Made by a program: the position numbers and the translations under genes | Source of the DNA: DAOUEX01 sp034430235 | Lineage (GTDB): Bacteria; Chloroflexota; Anaerolineae; UBA2200 | Direction of reading: 5' to 3' | Length of the DNA stretch: 60,046 nt | Assembly (NCBI GenBank): GCA_964478075.1 | Contig: CAYZGO010000021.1 | Location: 1 to 60,046, forward strand | Notes under the pieces: generated by a model | Told to the model about the DNA's origin: nothing | Databases searched by the model: none | Seen by the model: only the letters and a program-made list of their open reading frames with translations | Shown: one piece after another, positions 50,810 to 57,987 of the stretch | Layout: the number at the start of each line of letters is the position of its first letter | How positions within the stretch are numbered: the stretch's first letter is position 1

Positions 50810-51238
50810 GTGCGTATCCTGGCCTTGGACCTGGGTGAGCGACGCATTGGAGTCGCGTTGAGCGATCCCCTGGGCTTGCTGGCTACTCCCCTGACAATCC
50901 TGAAATGCGGCAGCCGCGAAGCCGAACTGGCGGCCATCGAGGAATTGGTCGGCAAGCACCAGGTAGAGCAAGTAGTCGTGGGCTATCCACGCAGTCTGAA
51001 CGGCACGGTTGGCCCACAGGCACAGCGCGTGGATAGGTACGTGGCGAAGCTGCGCGCTCGCCTGCAAGCCTTGCCCTGTACGAGACAAGTACCCGTGATC
51101 CTGTGGGACGAGCGTTTCTCCACCACGCAGGCTGAGCGCCTCGTCCACGAGACAGGAAGACGCGTGCGACGCGAGCGCATTGACGCAGCCGCGGCAGCCG
51201 TGATTCTGCAAAGCTATCTGGATGCGCAGCAAAACTGA
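50810..51238 (+). CDS. ruvX: Holliday-junction resolvase-like RuvX (YqgF)
   Basis: 142 aa, GTG start three bases after the previous stop. RNase H-like fold: ILALDLGERRIGVALSD (~3-19) with the first Asp, VVVGYPRSLNGTVGPQA (~52-68), ILWDERFSTTQAERLV (~99-114) and a final DAAAAAVILQSYL with the last Asp. Linked to 16S rRNA 5' processing and to junction resolution. alaS-ruvX-mltG proximity is common in bacteria. Confidence 0.94.
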   Translation: MRILALDLGERRIGVALSDPLGLLATPLTILKCGSREAELAAIEELVGKHQVEQVVVGYPRSLNGTVGPQAQRVDRYVAKLRARLQALPCTRQVPVILWDERFSTTQAERLVHETGRRVRRERIDAAAAAVILQSYLDAQQN

Positions 51239-51292
51239 CACCAAGGTCTCGCATTGCGAATCTTTGCAGAATTCGAGACAAGGAGGCACAAT

Positions 51293-52438
51293 TTGGAAAA
51301 CACCAAGCGCAACTTGATACGGATTGTGCTCTTTCTGCTCGGAGCGGCCCTGATCCTGAGCACAGCGGCGGGTATTACCTGGTTCTTCTTCCACCAGATG
51401 CGTGGTGCTGCACTGCAGCCCGGCATAGAGGTGGACCTCACGTCGCTGGAGAAGACACTGCTGGGCATCTACCTCAATCTGCGCAGGGACGAGATCGAGA
51501 GTCCAGCCAGCATGGATGATACCCCGACCCACTTTTCCATCCAGGTCGGTGAGAATGGGGCGACAATCGCCGTGCGTCTGGAGCGCTTGGGCATCATCGG
51601 TGACGCGGAACTTTTCCGGCTATTGCTGCGCTACTGGGGTGTGGACGCACAGATTGAAGCGGGGGACTACTCGCTGCGACGCAACATGCTCATGTCTGAG
51701 GTCGTGAGCCAACTGCAGCACGGGCGGCTGCACGCCAAGACGGTGACTATCCGCGAGGGACTGCGCGCCGAGGAAATCGCTCACTTGCTGGCCACCGAGG
51801 GCCTGGCAGACCAGGAGGAATTCATTCACTTGGTGCGCGACGATGCTTTCCACTACGATTTCTTGCGCGATCGCCCAGCCGATGCACCTAAGACGCTAGA
51901 AGGGTTTCTCTTCCCCGACACTTACCAGTTCCCGGTGAACATAACGGCCACAGCCTTGGTTGACATCATGCTGCGAAACTTTGACCAGCGCGTCACCATG
52001 GAGATGCGCAAGCAGGCCCTCGACGAGGGTCTGGATCTGTTCCAGGTGCTGACCCTGGCCTCTATCGTCGAGCGTGAGGCAGTGATCCCCGAAGAACGGT
52101 CCATCATTGCCAGCGTATACTTGAACCGCCTGCGCAAGGGCATGTATCTGGAAGCTGACCCTACAGTGCAGTACGCCAAGGGCTATGACCCAAACACTGA
52201 GCGCTGGTGGCCGCACCTCTCGCTGGACGAACTGCGCATCGTTGATTCGCCGTTCAACACTTTCATCAATCCTGGCCTGCCCCCTGGCCCGATTTGCAGC
52301 CCGGGCCTGGCTTCTATCGAGGCCGTGCTGAATCCCGCCGACACCAAATACCTCTTCTTCCACTCGAAAGGAGACACCTCGCACGCCTTCGCTGAGACCT
52401 TTGAGGAACACCTGGAGAACCAGAAAAAGTATCGGTAG
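51293..52438 (+). CDS. mltG: Endolytic murein transglycosylase MltG
   Basis: 381 aa from TTG 51293, with AGGAGG at 51281-51286; an in-frame ATG at 51254 lacks a site. Single N-terminal helix (LIRIVLFLLGAALILSTAAGITW) then a LysM-like/YceG domain with KTLEGFLFPDTYQFP, the catalytic Glu in TLASIVEREAVIPEERS (~252), LEADPTVQYAKGYD and INPGLPPGPICSPGLASIEA. It cleaves nascent glycan strands at the inner membrane. It ends the tig-to-mltG operon. Confidence 0.95.
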   Translation: MENTKRNLIRIVLFLLGAALILSTAAGITWFFFHQMRGAALQPGIEVDLTSLEKTLLGIYLNLRRDEIESPASMDDTPTHFSIQVGENGATIAVRLERLGIIGDAELFRLLLRYWGVDAQIEAGDYSLRRNMLMSEVVSQLQHGRLHAKTVTIREGLRAEEIAHLLATEGLADQEEFIHLVRDDAFHYDFLRDRPADAPKTLEGFLFPDTYQFPVNITATALVDIMLRNFDQRVTMEMRKQALDEGLDLFQVLTLASIVEREAVIPEERSIIASVYLNRLRKGMYLEADPTVQYAKGYDPNTERWWPHLSLDELRIVDSPFNTFINPGLPPGPICSPGLASIEAVLNPADTKYLFFHSKGDTSHAFAETFEEHLENQKKYR

Positions 52439-52536
52439 GACCTGCTAGGGCAGGCCAGGCAATGGCGGTGATGTACCCCAAAGTACGGCGTGGGAACTCA
52501 GCTCGCTATCTTCCGGATAGGCGGGTGAACCGAACC

Positions 52537-52728
52537 ATGGCAGATGACAAAGACTCAAACGTGAACTTTGCTAGCGGTAACAGCAGTGTGCAACTGGATC
52601 TGCCGACCCGCGCCTCGGGTCAGATCACGCCGGAAGCAGCACGGCATTTCCTGGAGCATTGGGATGAAGAGCTGGCACGCGTTGAGGCCTACCGTGGCTC
52701 TCCGGTGAGCGAGAAAGAACTGAAATAA
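52537..52728 (+). CDS. Small hypothetical protein
   Basis: 63 aa from ATG 52537; the frame opens earlier (52462) but MADDKDSN looks like a natural start. It is acidic at the ends, with a mid-region QLDLPTRASGQITPEAAR and FLEHWDEELARVEAYRG. No family recognised. A further in-frame 22-codon frame starts right after its stop. Confidence 0.45.
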   Translation: MADDKDSNVNFASGNSSVQLDLPTRASGQITPEAARHFLEHWDEELARVEAYRGSPVSEKELK

Positions 52729-52797
52729 ATGGGCCCCTTCCTGCAGGCCATCGTAGACTCTGGGAAGCCGCTGCCAATCAGGATTGTGGAATTGTAG
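52729..52797 (+). CDS. Very short frame directly after the small hypothetical gene
   Basis: MGPFLQAIVDSGKPLPIRIV plus EL, 22 aa, starting at the base after the previous TAA and in the same frame. It could be an independent micro-gene or the tail of the upstream protein after a stop mutation. The sequence looks protein-like, but nothing more can be said. Confidence 0.3.
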   Translation: MGPFLQAIVDSGKPLPIRIVEL

Positions 52798-52817
52798 CGC
52801 CCCTCTGAAAGAGCACG

Positions 52818-53516
52818 ATGGAAACTCTACAACGTGTGAAAAGAGTGTTCATAGCCAACGTTCTCTTGACAGCGTTGCTGGCAGGCTGCCAGGCAAGCGC
52901 CCCTACGCCGACAAGCGTCCAGAGTCCTAAGACAGAAGAGATCAGCTTGCCTACGCCTCGCACTACGGGCCCCATGCCACTCGAGAAGGCGCTGTCACAG
53001 CGGCGTTCGGTGCGCGCATACACGGACATACCGCTAGACCTGGAGGACATCGCGCAGCTCTTCTGGGCAGCGCAGGGCATCACTTGTTCCTGGGGCGGAC
53101 GCACGGCACCCTCCGCCGGAGCACTGTACCCGTTGGAAATCCACGCGGCCACAGCGGATGGCGTCTACCACTACCTACCGGCCGGACACCGTGCCAAGGT
53201 AACAATACAGGAGGACGTACGTCAGGCACTGTGGGAGGCAGGCCTGCGGCAGAAAGCGCTGCGCCAGGCCCCGGTCATCTTTGTCATCACCGCCGTCTAC
53301 GAGCGCACAGCAGGCAAATACGGCACACGCGCCGAACGTTACGTCAAGCTAGAAGTGGGACACGCCGCGCAGAACTTGCTCTTGCAGGCCGTGGCCCTGG
53401 ACCTGAGCGCAGTGCCCATCGGTGCCTTTCACGATGAGCAAGTAGCTTCTGCCCTCCACCTGCCCGCTGAGCAGGAGCCACTGTACCTCATCCCCGTCGG
53501 CCACCCCGCGGAGTAA
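52818..53516 (+). CDS. Exported SagB/ThcOx-type nitroreductase-fold lipoprotein
   Basis: 232 aa. The N-terminus has a lipoprotein signal (FIANVLLTALLAGC, lipobox LLAGC at ~23) and a Ser/Thr/Pro linker (SAPTPTSVQSP, LPTPRTTGP). The rest is the FMN-binding SagB fold: LEKALSQRRSVRAYTDIPL (~60-78), LFWAAQGIT, RTAPSAGALYPLEIH (~98-112) and VGHAAQNLLLQAVALDL (~188-204). Most SagB relatives act inside the cell on peptides; this one is predicted outside. No azoline/azole (YcaO) partner is nearby. The substrate is unknown. Confidence 0.85.
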   Translation: METLQRVKRVFIANVLLTALLAGCQASAPTPTSVQSPKTEEISLPTPRTTGPMPLEKALSQRRSVRAYTDIPLDLEDIAQLFWAAQGITCSWGGRTAPSAGALYPLEIHAATADGVYHYLPAGHRAKVTIQEDVRQALWEAGLRQKALRQAPVIFVITAVYERTAGKYGTRAERYVKLEVGHAAQNLLLQAVALDLSAVPIGAFHDEQVASALHLPAEQEPLYLIPVGHPAE

Positions 53517-53696
53517 CCAACGGCTTCACCGGCAGCCCTACTCTGTCCGCTGGACTGACCTTGATGCGCAGATCTGCAATGCGCCCCTCGTCAACCAGAA
53601 AGTGGTTGCGGATGGTGCCTGTGTGGCTTTCGCTGTACATCTCTCTCTCGCGCCACACGTCGTGCTTCCTCGTATCGTAGATTGGCGCATTCCTTT

Positions 53697-53740
53697 CACC
53701 ACGAAGGCACGAAGAGCACAGAGAGATCCTAACAGCCCTT
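53697..53740. repeat. CACCACGAAGGCACGAAG-type repeat
   Basis: CACCACGAAGGCACGAAG followed by AGCACAGAGAG, a further member of the 9-nt-periodic family at 4655, 2913 and 40589. Confidence 0.55.
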
Positions 53741-53786
53741 GAGACCCTCAGCACGCTCTGCAGCGTTGCTGTCATAGTCACCCTCG

Positions 53787-53943
53787 AGAACGCGGCCTCT
53801 TCTCCGGAAAGGCGTCCGGTTTCACCATCGCCGCAGTGCTCGCTGGCATCTTTGCCTTGCTGTGGTATTTCCTCCAGATTCGGCAGCCAGCTCTCTACAC
53901 GCTGATACCAGACGGCGCCCAGCTCGGAAACCCCGACCTATAG
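53787..53943 (+). pseudogene. Fragment of a membrane protein C-terminus
   Basis: An open stretch without a start, reading GLFSGKASGFTIAAVLAGI, then FALLWYFLQIRQPALYTLIP, and ending DGAQLGNPDL at a TAG (53941-53943). It has one strong membrane helix and a protein-like end. No N-terminal part is found upstream, where a dispersed repeat lies. I treat it as a remnant; the family is unknown. The rest of 53517-53986 shows nothing further. Confidence 0.35.
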
Positions 53944-53986
53944 GTGATATCAATCACGCCTCACTGCACAGCTCGCAACCGACTGA

Positions 53987-55138
53987 TTACAACGGCAGCT
54001 TGTAGACCCGATACCGTTTATAGTTCTCAGCCCCAAAATGCCGCACCAGGGCAGTGACTTTGTCGTTGCTCTCTGCCTGAAGGGACAGATCCACCCAGCT
54101 ATAGCCTCTCGACAGTGCCGCCTTCGCCATCTCCAGCAAGAGCAAAGCCTCTATACCGAGTCCCTGGTACTCCTCCAGCACGCCCGCAACCTTGAAACTG
54201 AGCACATTGATGCGCCTCATGTACCACCAGGCGAGCAGCTTGTTGAGCCCGTCCAGGCGTCCATTGAGGTGGATAAGCACCTGGTTGAAATCAGGGAAAG
54301 CCAACGCACAACCAACGGTTTTTCCCTCAATCTCGCCAAACAAGGCACAGGCCGGATCCACCAACGGGCGCAGTTCCTCGGCGAAAGCTTTGATATCCTC
54401 GTCACTCCACGGGACATGGTCAGGCATTTGCCCAATTGTAGCGTCGTACAGTTCGCGTACGCGCTGGACTTCGCTGTCCCAATCCTCGAGCCGTACACGA
54501 CGAATGGAGATGTGCGATCGCCGTTGCGCCACTTTTTGGAGACGGGCCAATCGTGGTGGCAGACTCCCATCCGGCCCCACGAGTCGCCCGACCGACATCC
54601 GCCGGCAAAAGTCGTCAGCGTGTTTCACCATGCCGAAACGCTCGACAAACCTCTTATAATAGGGTGGCGTGTGTGCGCAGAGCATGGGCGGTGGGCAATC
54701 CGAACCCTCCACCAATATACCACGCTCCCGATCGCGGTGAAAGTTGATCGGCCCGCGCAGTTCAGTCATGCGGCGTTGCCACACCCAGTCTCTGGCTGTG
54801 CGGAGCAGCGCCTCGGCGGCCTCGTAATCGTTCAACACCTCGAAGAAGCCAAAGTGCCCCACTTTCTGCTGAAGATAGTCGTTGAAGTGGTGGTCAACAA
54901 AGGCAGCGATAGTGCCCACCACGCGGCCATCCCGCTGCGCCATAAACAATGCCACATCAGCCTTCTGGAAGAAAGGATTCCTGTCAGGATCCAACTGCGC
55001 CTCCCGATCCTTGATGATGGGCGGCACCCAGTTCTTGTCCCCATGATATACAGTCCAGGGGAACACAGCTAGTGCATGGCGGCTGCGGTTGTCACGAACT
55101 TCTACTATGTCCAGACTCCCCACGTCCCTGCCCTCCAT
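53987..55138 (-). CDS. YghO-like GNAT-fold protein, paralog 2
   Basis: 383 aa. Same architecture as the protein at 41432: FPWTVYHGDKNWVPPII, DGRVVGTIAAFVDHHFNDY, ELRGPINFHRDRERGILV, DCPPPMLCAHTPPYYKRFVE, and the C-terminal GNAT part with LEEYQGLGIEALLLLEMAKA. Spacing of motifs is the same, but identity is moderate, so the duplication is old. It lies seven bases after degV on the same strand, hence probably co-transcribed. Confidence 0.82.
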   Translation of the reverse strand: MEGRDVGSLDIVEVRDNRSRHALAVFPWTVYHGDKNWVPPIIKDREAQLDPDRNPFFQKADVALFMAQRDGRVVGTIAAFVDHHFNDYLQQKVGHFGFFEVLNDYEAAEALLRTARDWVWQRRMTELRGPINFHRDRERGILVEGSDCPPPMLCAHTPPYYKRFVERFGMVKHADDFCRRMSVGRLVGPDGSLPPRLARLQKVAQRRSHISIRRVRLEDWDSEVQRVRELYDATIGQMPDHVPWSDEDIKAFAEELRPLVDPACALFGEIEGKTVGCALAFPDFNQVLIHLNGRLDGLNKLLAWWYMRRINVLSFKVAGVLEEYQGLGIEALLLLEMAKAALSRGYSWVDLSLQAESNDKVTALVRHFGAENYKRYRVYKLPL

Positions 55139-55145
55139 TCCCCCA

Positions 55146-55997
55146 TCACTCTTCTACGTAGAAAGCTGCCCCGACTATGCCCGGTCCAGTATGCACCCCG
55201 AGAGCTGGGCAAATCTCGCATATATGTAACTCTTTGCAGGGGAAGCGTGTCTCAATCTCTTCTTTCAATCTCAAAGCTTCTTCTTCTGCAGCTCCGTGTA
55301 ATACAGCAGCACGGACCGCGCGCGTATCGCCAATCCTGGCCTCCATGATCTCCAGCAAGCGCGCCACCGCGCGCTGCTTCGTGCGCGCTTTTTCCAGTGC
55401 ATCAACTCTACCATCATTCAAGTGTAGCAGTGGCTTTATGCTCAAGATGGAACCAAGCAGGCGTTCGGCGCCGCCAATGCGGCCGCCCTTGTGCAAATAC
55501 TCTAACGTGTCAACGACAAAGAGGACATTCATCCTGGGAATGAGTGCCTGAATCCGCTCCACAATCTGAGGCGCATCCAGCCCATCAGCTGCCATCTCCG
55601 CTGCGGCCAGGGTTATGAACCCCAGGCCCATCGAGGTTGAGCGCGAGTCCACGATGTAAATGGCTACAGGCGAGTCCATCTGCGTTTTCGCCGCGTGCGC
55701 AGATTCAAGCGTGCCGCTCAAAGCTGCAGAGATGTGAATGGATATGATACTCTCCGCCGACCGGCTCAATTCATGATAGACTTTCACAAACTCTCCTGAC
55801 GATGGCTGAGAAGTAGTGGGAAGTACACTGGACTCCTGGAGCTTGCGGTAGAACTCCCGAGGCGTGATGTCTACTCCGTCATGAAATACGTGCTCTCCGA
55901 AGAGTATCTTGAGCGGAATAACATAAACGCCCTGCGCATTTGCGATTTGCGGTGGTATGTCAGCCGTGCTGTCAGTGACCACTGCTACCTTACCCAT
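55146..55997 (-). CDS. DegV-family fatty-acid-binding protein
   Basis: 283 aa. N-terminal VAVVTDSTADIPPQ, TTSQPSSGEFVKVYHEL (fatty-acid headgroup site), ISAALSGTLESAHAA, VVDTLEYLHKGGRIGGAERLLGS (~158-180) and the end HTGPGIVGAAFYVEE are all DegV signatures. DegV/FakB proteins present fatty acids to the kinase FakA; no fakA is in the window. AAGGAGG precedes ATG 55997. The following gene is a YghO-like acyl/acetyltransferase, which may share its pathway. Confidence 0.93.
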   Translation of the reverse strand: MGKVAVVTDSTADIPPQIANAQGVYVIPLKILFGEHVFHDGVDITPREFYRKLQESSVLPTTSQPSSGEFVKVYHELSRSAESIISIHISAALSGTLESAHAAKTQMDSPVAIYIVDSRSTSMGLGFITLAAAEMAADGLDAPQIVERIQALIPRMNVLFVVDTLEYLHKGGRIGGAERLLGSILSIKPLLHLNDGRVDALEKARTKQRAVARLLEIMEARIGDTRAVRAAVLHGAAEEEALRLKEEIETRFPCKELHICEICPALGVHTGPGIVGAAFYVEE

Positions 55998-56084
55998 TGT
56001 TTCAACCTCCTTAGGATTTTCTATGGAATTGATTTCCGTAAAAGACGAAAGAATCTGCTAAAAATCTAGGGCCTCACCTAGGGC

Positions 56085-56795
56085 TCAGGGGAATCGCAGC
56101 GCAGCCATGACCTCACGAGAGAAGTGCAGTAAGCGCGTGCGGGCCTCCTCATCCATCTGGCGCAAATAGCCTTGGTATCGCTTAACATATTCCGCCAGCC
56201 TGGACAGCCACGAGGAATTGTCCCGCAAGGCACAGGAAAGCCCGAGGGCAAAGCCCGGCAGCAGACCCAGAGTGTCAAGGCTCGTCGCATTCCCACTGTC
56301 CATGTCCCTGAAAATGCTCAATTCCTGTATTCTGCTCAGCAACTGGCTCCTGATGGACACGAGCGAGGCGGCCACAACCCGCCCACAATAGGAAAGAGAA
56401 TCTTCACTCTCCGGGATTGCTGCCACCAGGTCGGCCAGCAACTCCTCATCGCCGGGCAAGCCCTCCGCTGCCAGCCGTCCAAGCACCTTCTCCTTGATGG
56501 ATTCCCACTTCTTGTGCTTCATATCCCTGCCGGCCAGATGGCGAAACAAGCGCAACGTCTTCATGGTGGGCCGGAACAGCACCATGGAGCGGCCCGGCCC
56601 GACGTGATTGTCGGGCAGATGGTATTCTGAGGAGACGTAGCCCTTTCCTTCCAGCAGCTTCAACATCTCATAAGCTGTGGAGTTGGCCACGCCCAACGCG
56701 CGGGCCAGAGTAGTGTAGTGAATAGGCTGTCGATGGCTGTAGTAGACGTCGAACAGTTTCTCCAGAAAGGCGCGCTGTCGGCTCGTTAACTGCAT
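56085..56795 (-). CDS. Winged-helix transcriptional regulator
   Basis: 236 aa. N-terminal winged HTH (~1-75): TSRQRAFLEKLFDVYYSHRQ, then HYTTLARALGVANSTAYEML as the recognition region and LEGKGYVSSEYHL as the wing. The helical C-terminal ~150 residues (KWESIKEKVLGRLAAEGL onward) match no domain I know and may sense a ligand. It has a full-consensus promoter at 56843-56871 and is co-directional with degV, 87 bp downstream; it may regulate that gene or itself. Confidence 0.75.
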   Translation of the reverse strand: MQLTSRQRAFLEKLFDVYYSHRQPIHYTTLARALGVANSTAYEMLKLLEGKGYVSSEYHLPDNHVGPGRSMVLFRPTMKTLRLFRHLAGRDMKHKKWESIKEKVLGRLAAEGLPGDEELLADLVAAIPESEDSLSYCGRVVAASLVSIRSQLLSRIQELSIFRDMDSGNATSLDTLGLLPGFALGLSCALRDNSSWLSRLAEYVKRYQGYLRQMDEEARTRLLHFSREVMAALRFP

Positions 56796-56842
56796 ATCGT
56801 ACTCCTAAGCAATGATTGGAAAAAACGAAGGAATTCAATACA

Positions 56843-56871
56843 ATTATACGCCTTCCCTATCAATCTGTCAA
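56843..56871 (-). promoter_or_regulatory. Full-consensus promoter of the regulator gene
   Basis: On the minus strand TTGACA (56871-56866), a 17-nt spacer and TATAAT (56848-56843), the exact sigma-70 consensus. The start is about 40 nt before the ATG. Confidence 0.85.
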
Positions 56872-56900
56872 ACCGAACAGTACGCGATCGCACACCTTCT

Positions 56901-56929
56901 TTGACCTGGGCATTGGTGTCTGGTATACT
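56901..56929 (+). promoter_or_regulatory. Promoter of the 93-aa hypothetical gene
   Basis: TTGACC at 56901-56906, a 17-nt spacer and TATACT at 56924-56929. It is divergent from the regulator promoter, with about 30 bp between the two -35 boxes, so the regulator could control both. Confidence 0.75.
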
Positions 56930-56986
56930 CCCTGGCAAAGCAGGCACAAGGCACTGCTGAGTCTCGAGAGGAGGCTTGCGTGAACC

Positions 56987-57268
56987 ATGACTCAAATTGA
57001 GGTAGAGAGCACAGACCACGGCGACTACTACGGGCTTCAGGTCACCCTGAAGGAGGGCCAGAGCAAGACTCGGCACCACGTCACGCTGCGCAAAGCCGAT
57101 TACGAGAGATTGGCCAGCGGCAAGGCGAGCCCTGAAGAATTGGTGCGCGAGTCCTTCCGTTTTCTCCTGCAGCGCGAACCCAAGGAGTCGATTCTGAGGT
57201 CGTTTGATCTTACCGTGATCAGCCGCTATTTCCCAGAGTACGAGCGAGAGATAGCAAGACGCCTGTAA
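56987..57268 (+). CDS. Small hypothetical protein, divergent from the regulator
   Basis: 93 aa. AGGAGG at 56969-56974 is rather far (12 nt) from ATG 56987. It has an N-terminal beta-like part (IEVESTDHGDYYGLQVTLKE), KTRHHVTLRKADYERLA, a helix (SPEELVRESFRFLLQRE) and ends in a conserved-looking ISRYFPEYEREIARRL. I do not know a family name, but the pattern is of a real small protein. Confidence 0.65.
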   Translation: MTQIEVESTDHGDYYGLQVTLKEGQSKTRHHVTLRKADYERLASGKASPEELVRESFRFLLQREPKESILRSFDLTVISRYFPEYEREIARRL

Positions 57269-57310
57269 CACAAGGCCAGCAAACTAGGGTCCAAGCGCAA
57301 AGAGGCATTC

Positions 57311-57361
57311 GTAGAGACGTAGCCTCACCCTGCGGTGAGATTACACATGCTACGTCTCTAC
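57311..57361. repeat. GTAGAGACGTAGC inverted-repeat element, copy 2
   Basis: GTAGAGACGTAGC (57311-57323) and GCTACGTCTCTAC (57349-57361) flank an inner CTCACC/GGTGAG stem, with the 9-nt bulge on the right side, i.e. opposite orientation to copy 1 at 31607-31664. Confidence 0.85.
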
Positions 57362-57418
57362 CGCCTGCGCCGCTTCGCAGGATCGCGTGAGCTCTAGCAT
57401 ACTTCAGATAGCGCCTGA

Positions 57419-57447
57419 TTGTAGGGCGCTGAGCATCATGGCATAAT
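57419..57447 (+). promoter_or_regulatory. Possible promoter of the HIT-gmd pair
   Basis: TTGTAG at 57419-57424, a 17-nt spacer and CATAAT at 57442-57447. Weaker than the other promoters listed. Confidence 0.45.
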
Positions 57448-57552
57448 ATGCTCTGCAGGAGAGAAGACTCTTCGAGCCTTGGCAACGCTTGGGGCCTTGC
57501 CTGGATCGCGCATCACACACGCTTGAAACTGACAGAATGGAGGAGTCTGGAC

Positions 57553-57987
57553 GTGACCCATTGCGTTTTCTGCGACATCGCGCAGGGAAAAGCGCCAGCC
57601 AGCACCGTCTACGCAGACAGGATAGTAACAGCTTTCATGGACATACAGCCTGTCAACCCCGGCCACGTATTGATCGTGCCCAATGTCCACGCCACGTACC
57701 TCTCCGCCCTCGACGAAGAGACGGGCGCGCACCTTTTTGTGACGGCCATGCGTATTGCGGCTGCCCTGAGACGTTCGGGCCTGCGCTGCGAGGGCATCAA
57801 CCTGTTCCTGGCCGACGGAGAGGCCGCCTTCCAGGAGGTTTTCCACGTGCATCTGCACGTCATTCCCCGCTATGCTGGCGATGGCTTCGCTTTGAGGTTT
57901 GGCCCACACTATGGCCAGCACCCAGACGGGGCGGAACTGGACAAGATTGCCGCCCAAATCCGGACGACAGGAGGCATCAAACCATGA
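57553..57987 (+). CDS. HIT-family nucleotide hydrolase/transferase
   Basis: 144 aa from GTG 57553 with GGAGG nine bases upstream; longer frames lack a site. N-terminal CVFCDIAQGKAPASTVY, AFMDIQPVNPGHVLIVP and the His triad VFHVHLHVIPRY (~97-108). HIT proteins hydrolyse AMP-linked or dinucleoside substrates such as adenosine phosphoramidate. Its stop overlaps the gmd start (ATGA). Confidence 0.92.
   Translation: MTHCVFCDIAQGKAPASTVYADRIVTAFMDIQPVNPGHVLIVPNVHATYLSALDEETGAHLFVTAMRIAAALRRSGLRCEGINLFLADGEAAFQEVFHVHLHVIPRYAGDGFALRFGPHYGQHPDGAELDKIAAQIRTTGGIKP

Noticed and set aside
54038..55072. 344-codon plus-strand open frame opposite the second YghO-like gene
   Set aside because: Antisense of a conserved gene; the minus strand has a paralog with the same motifs.
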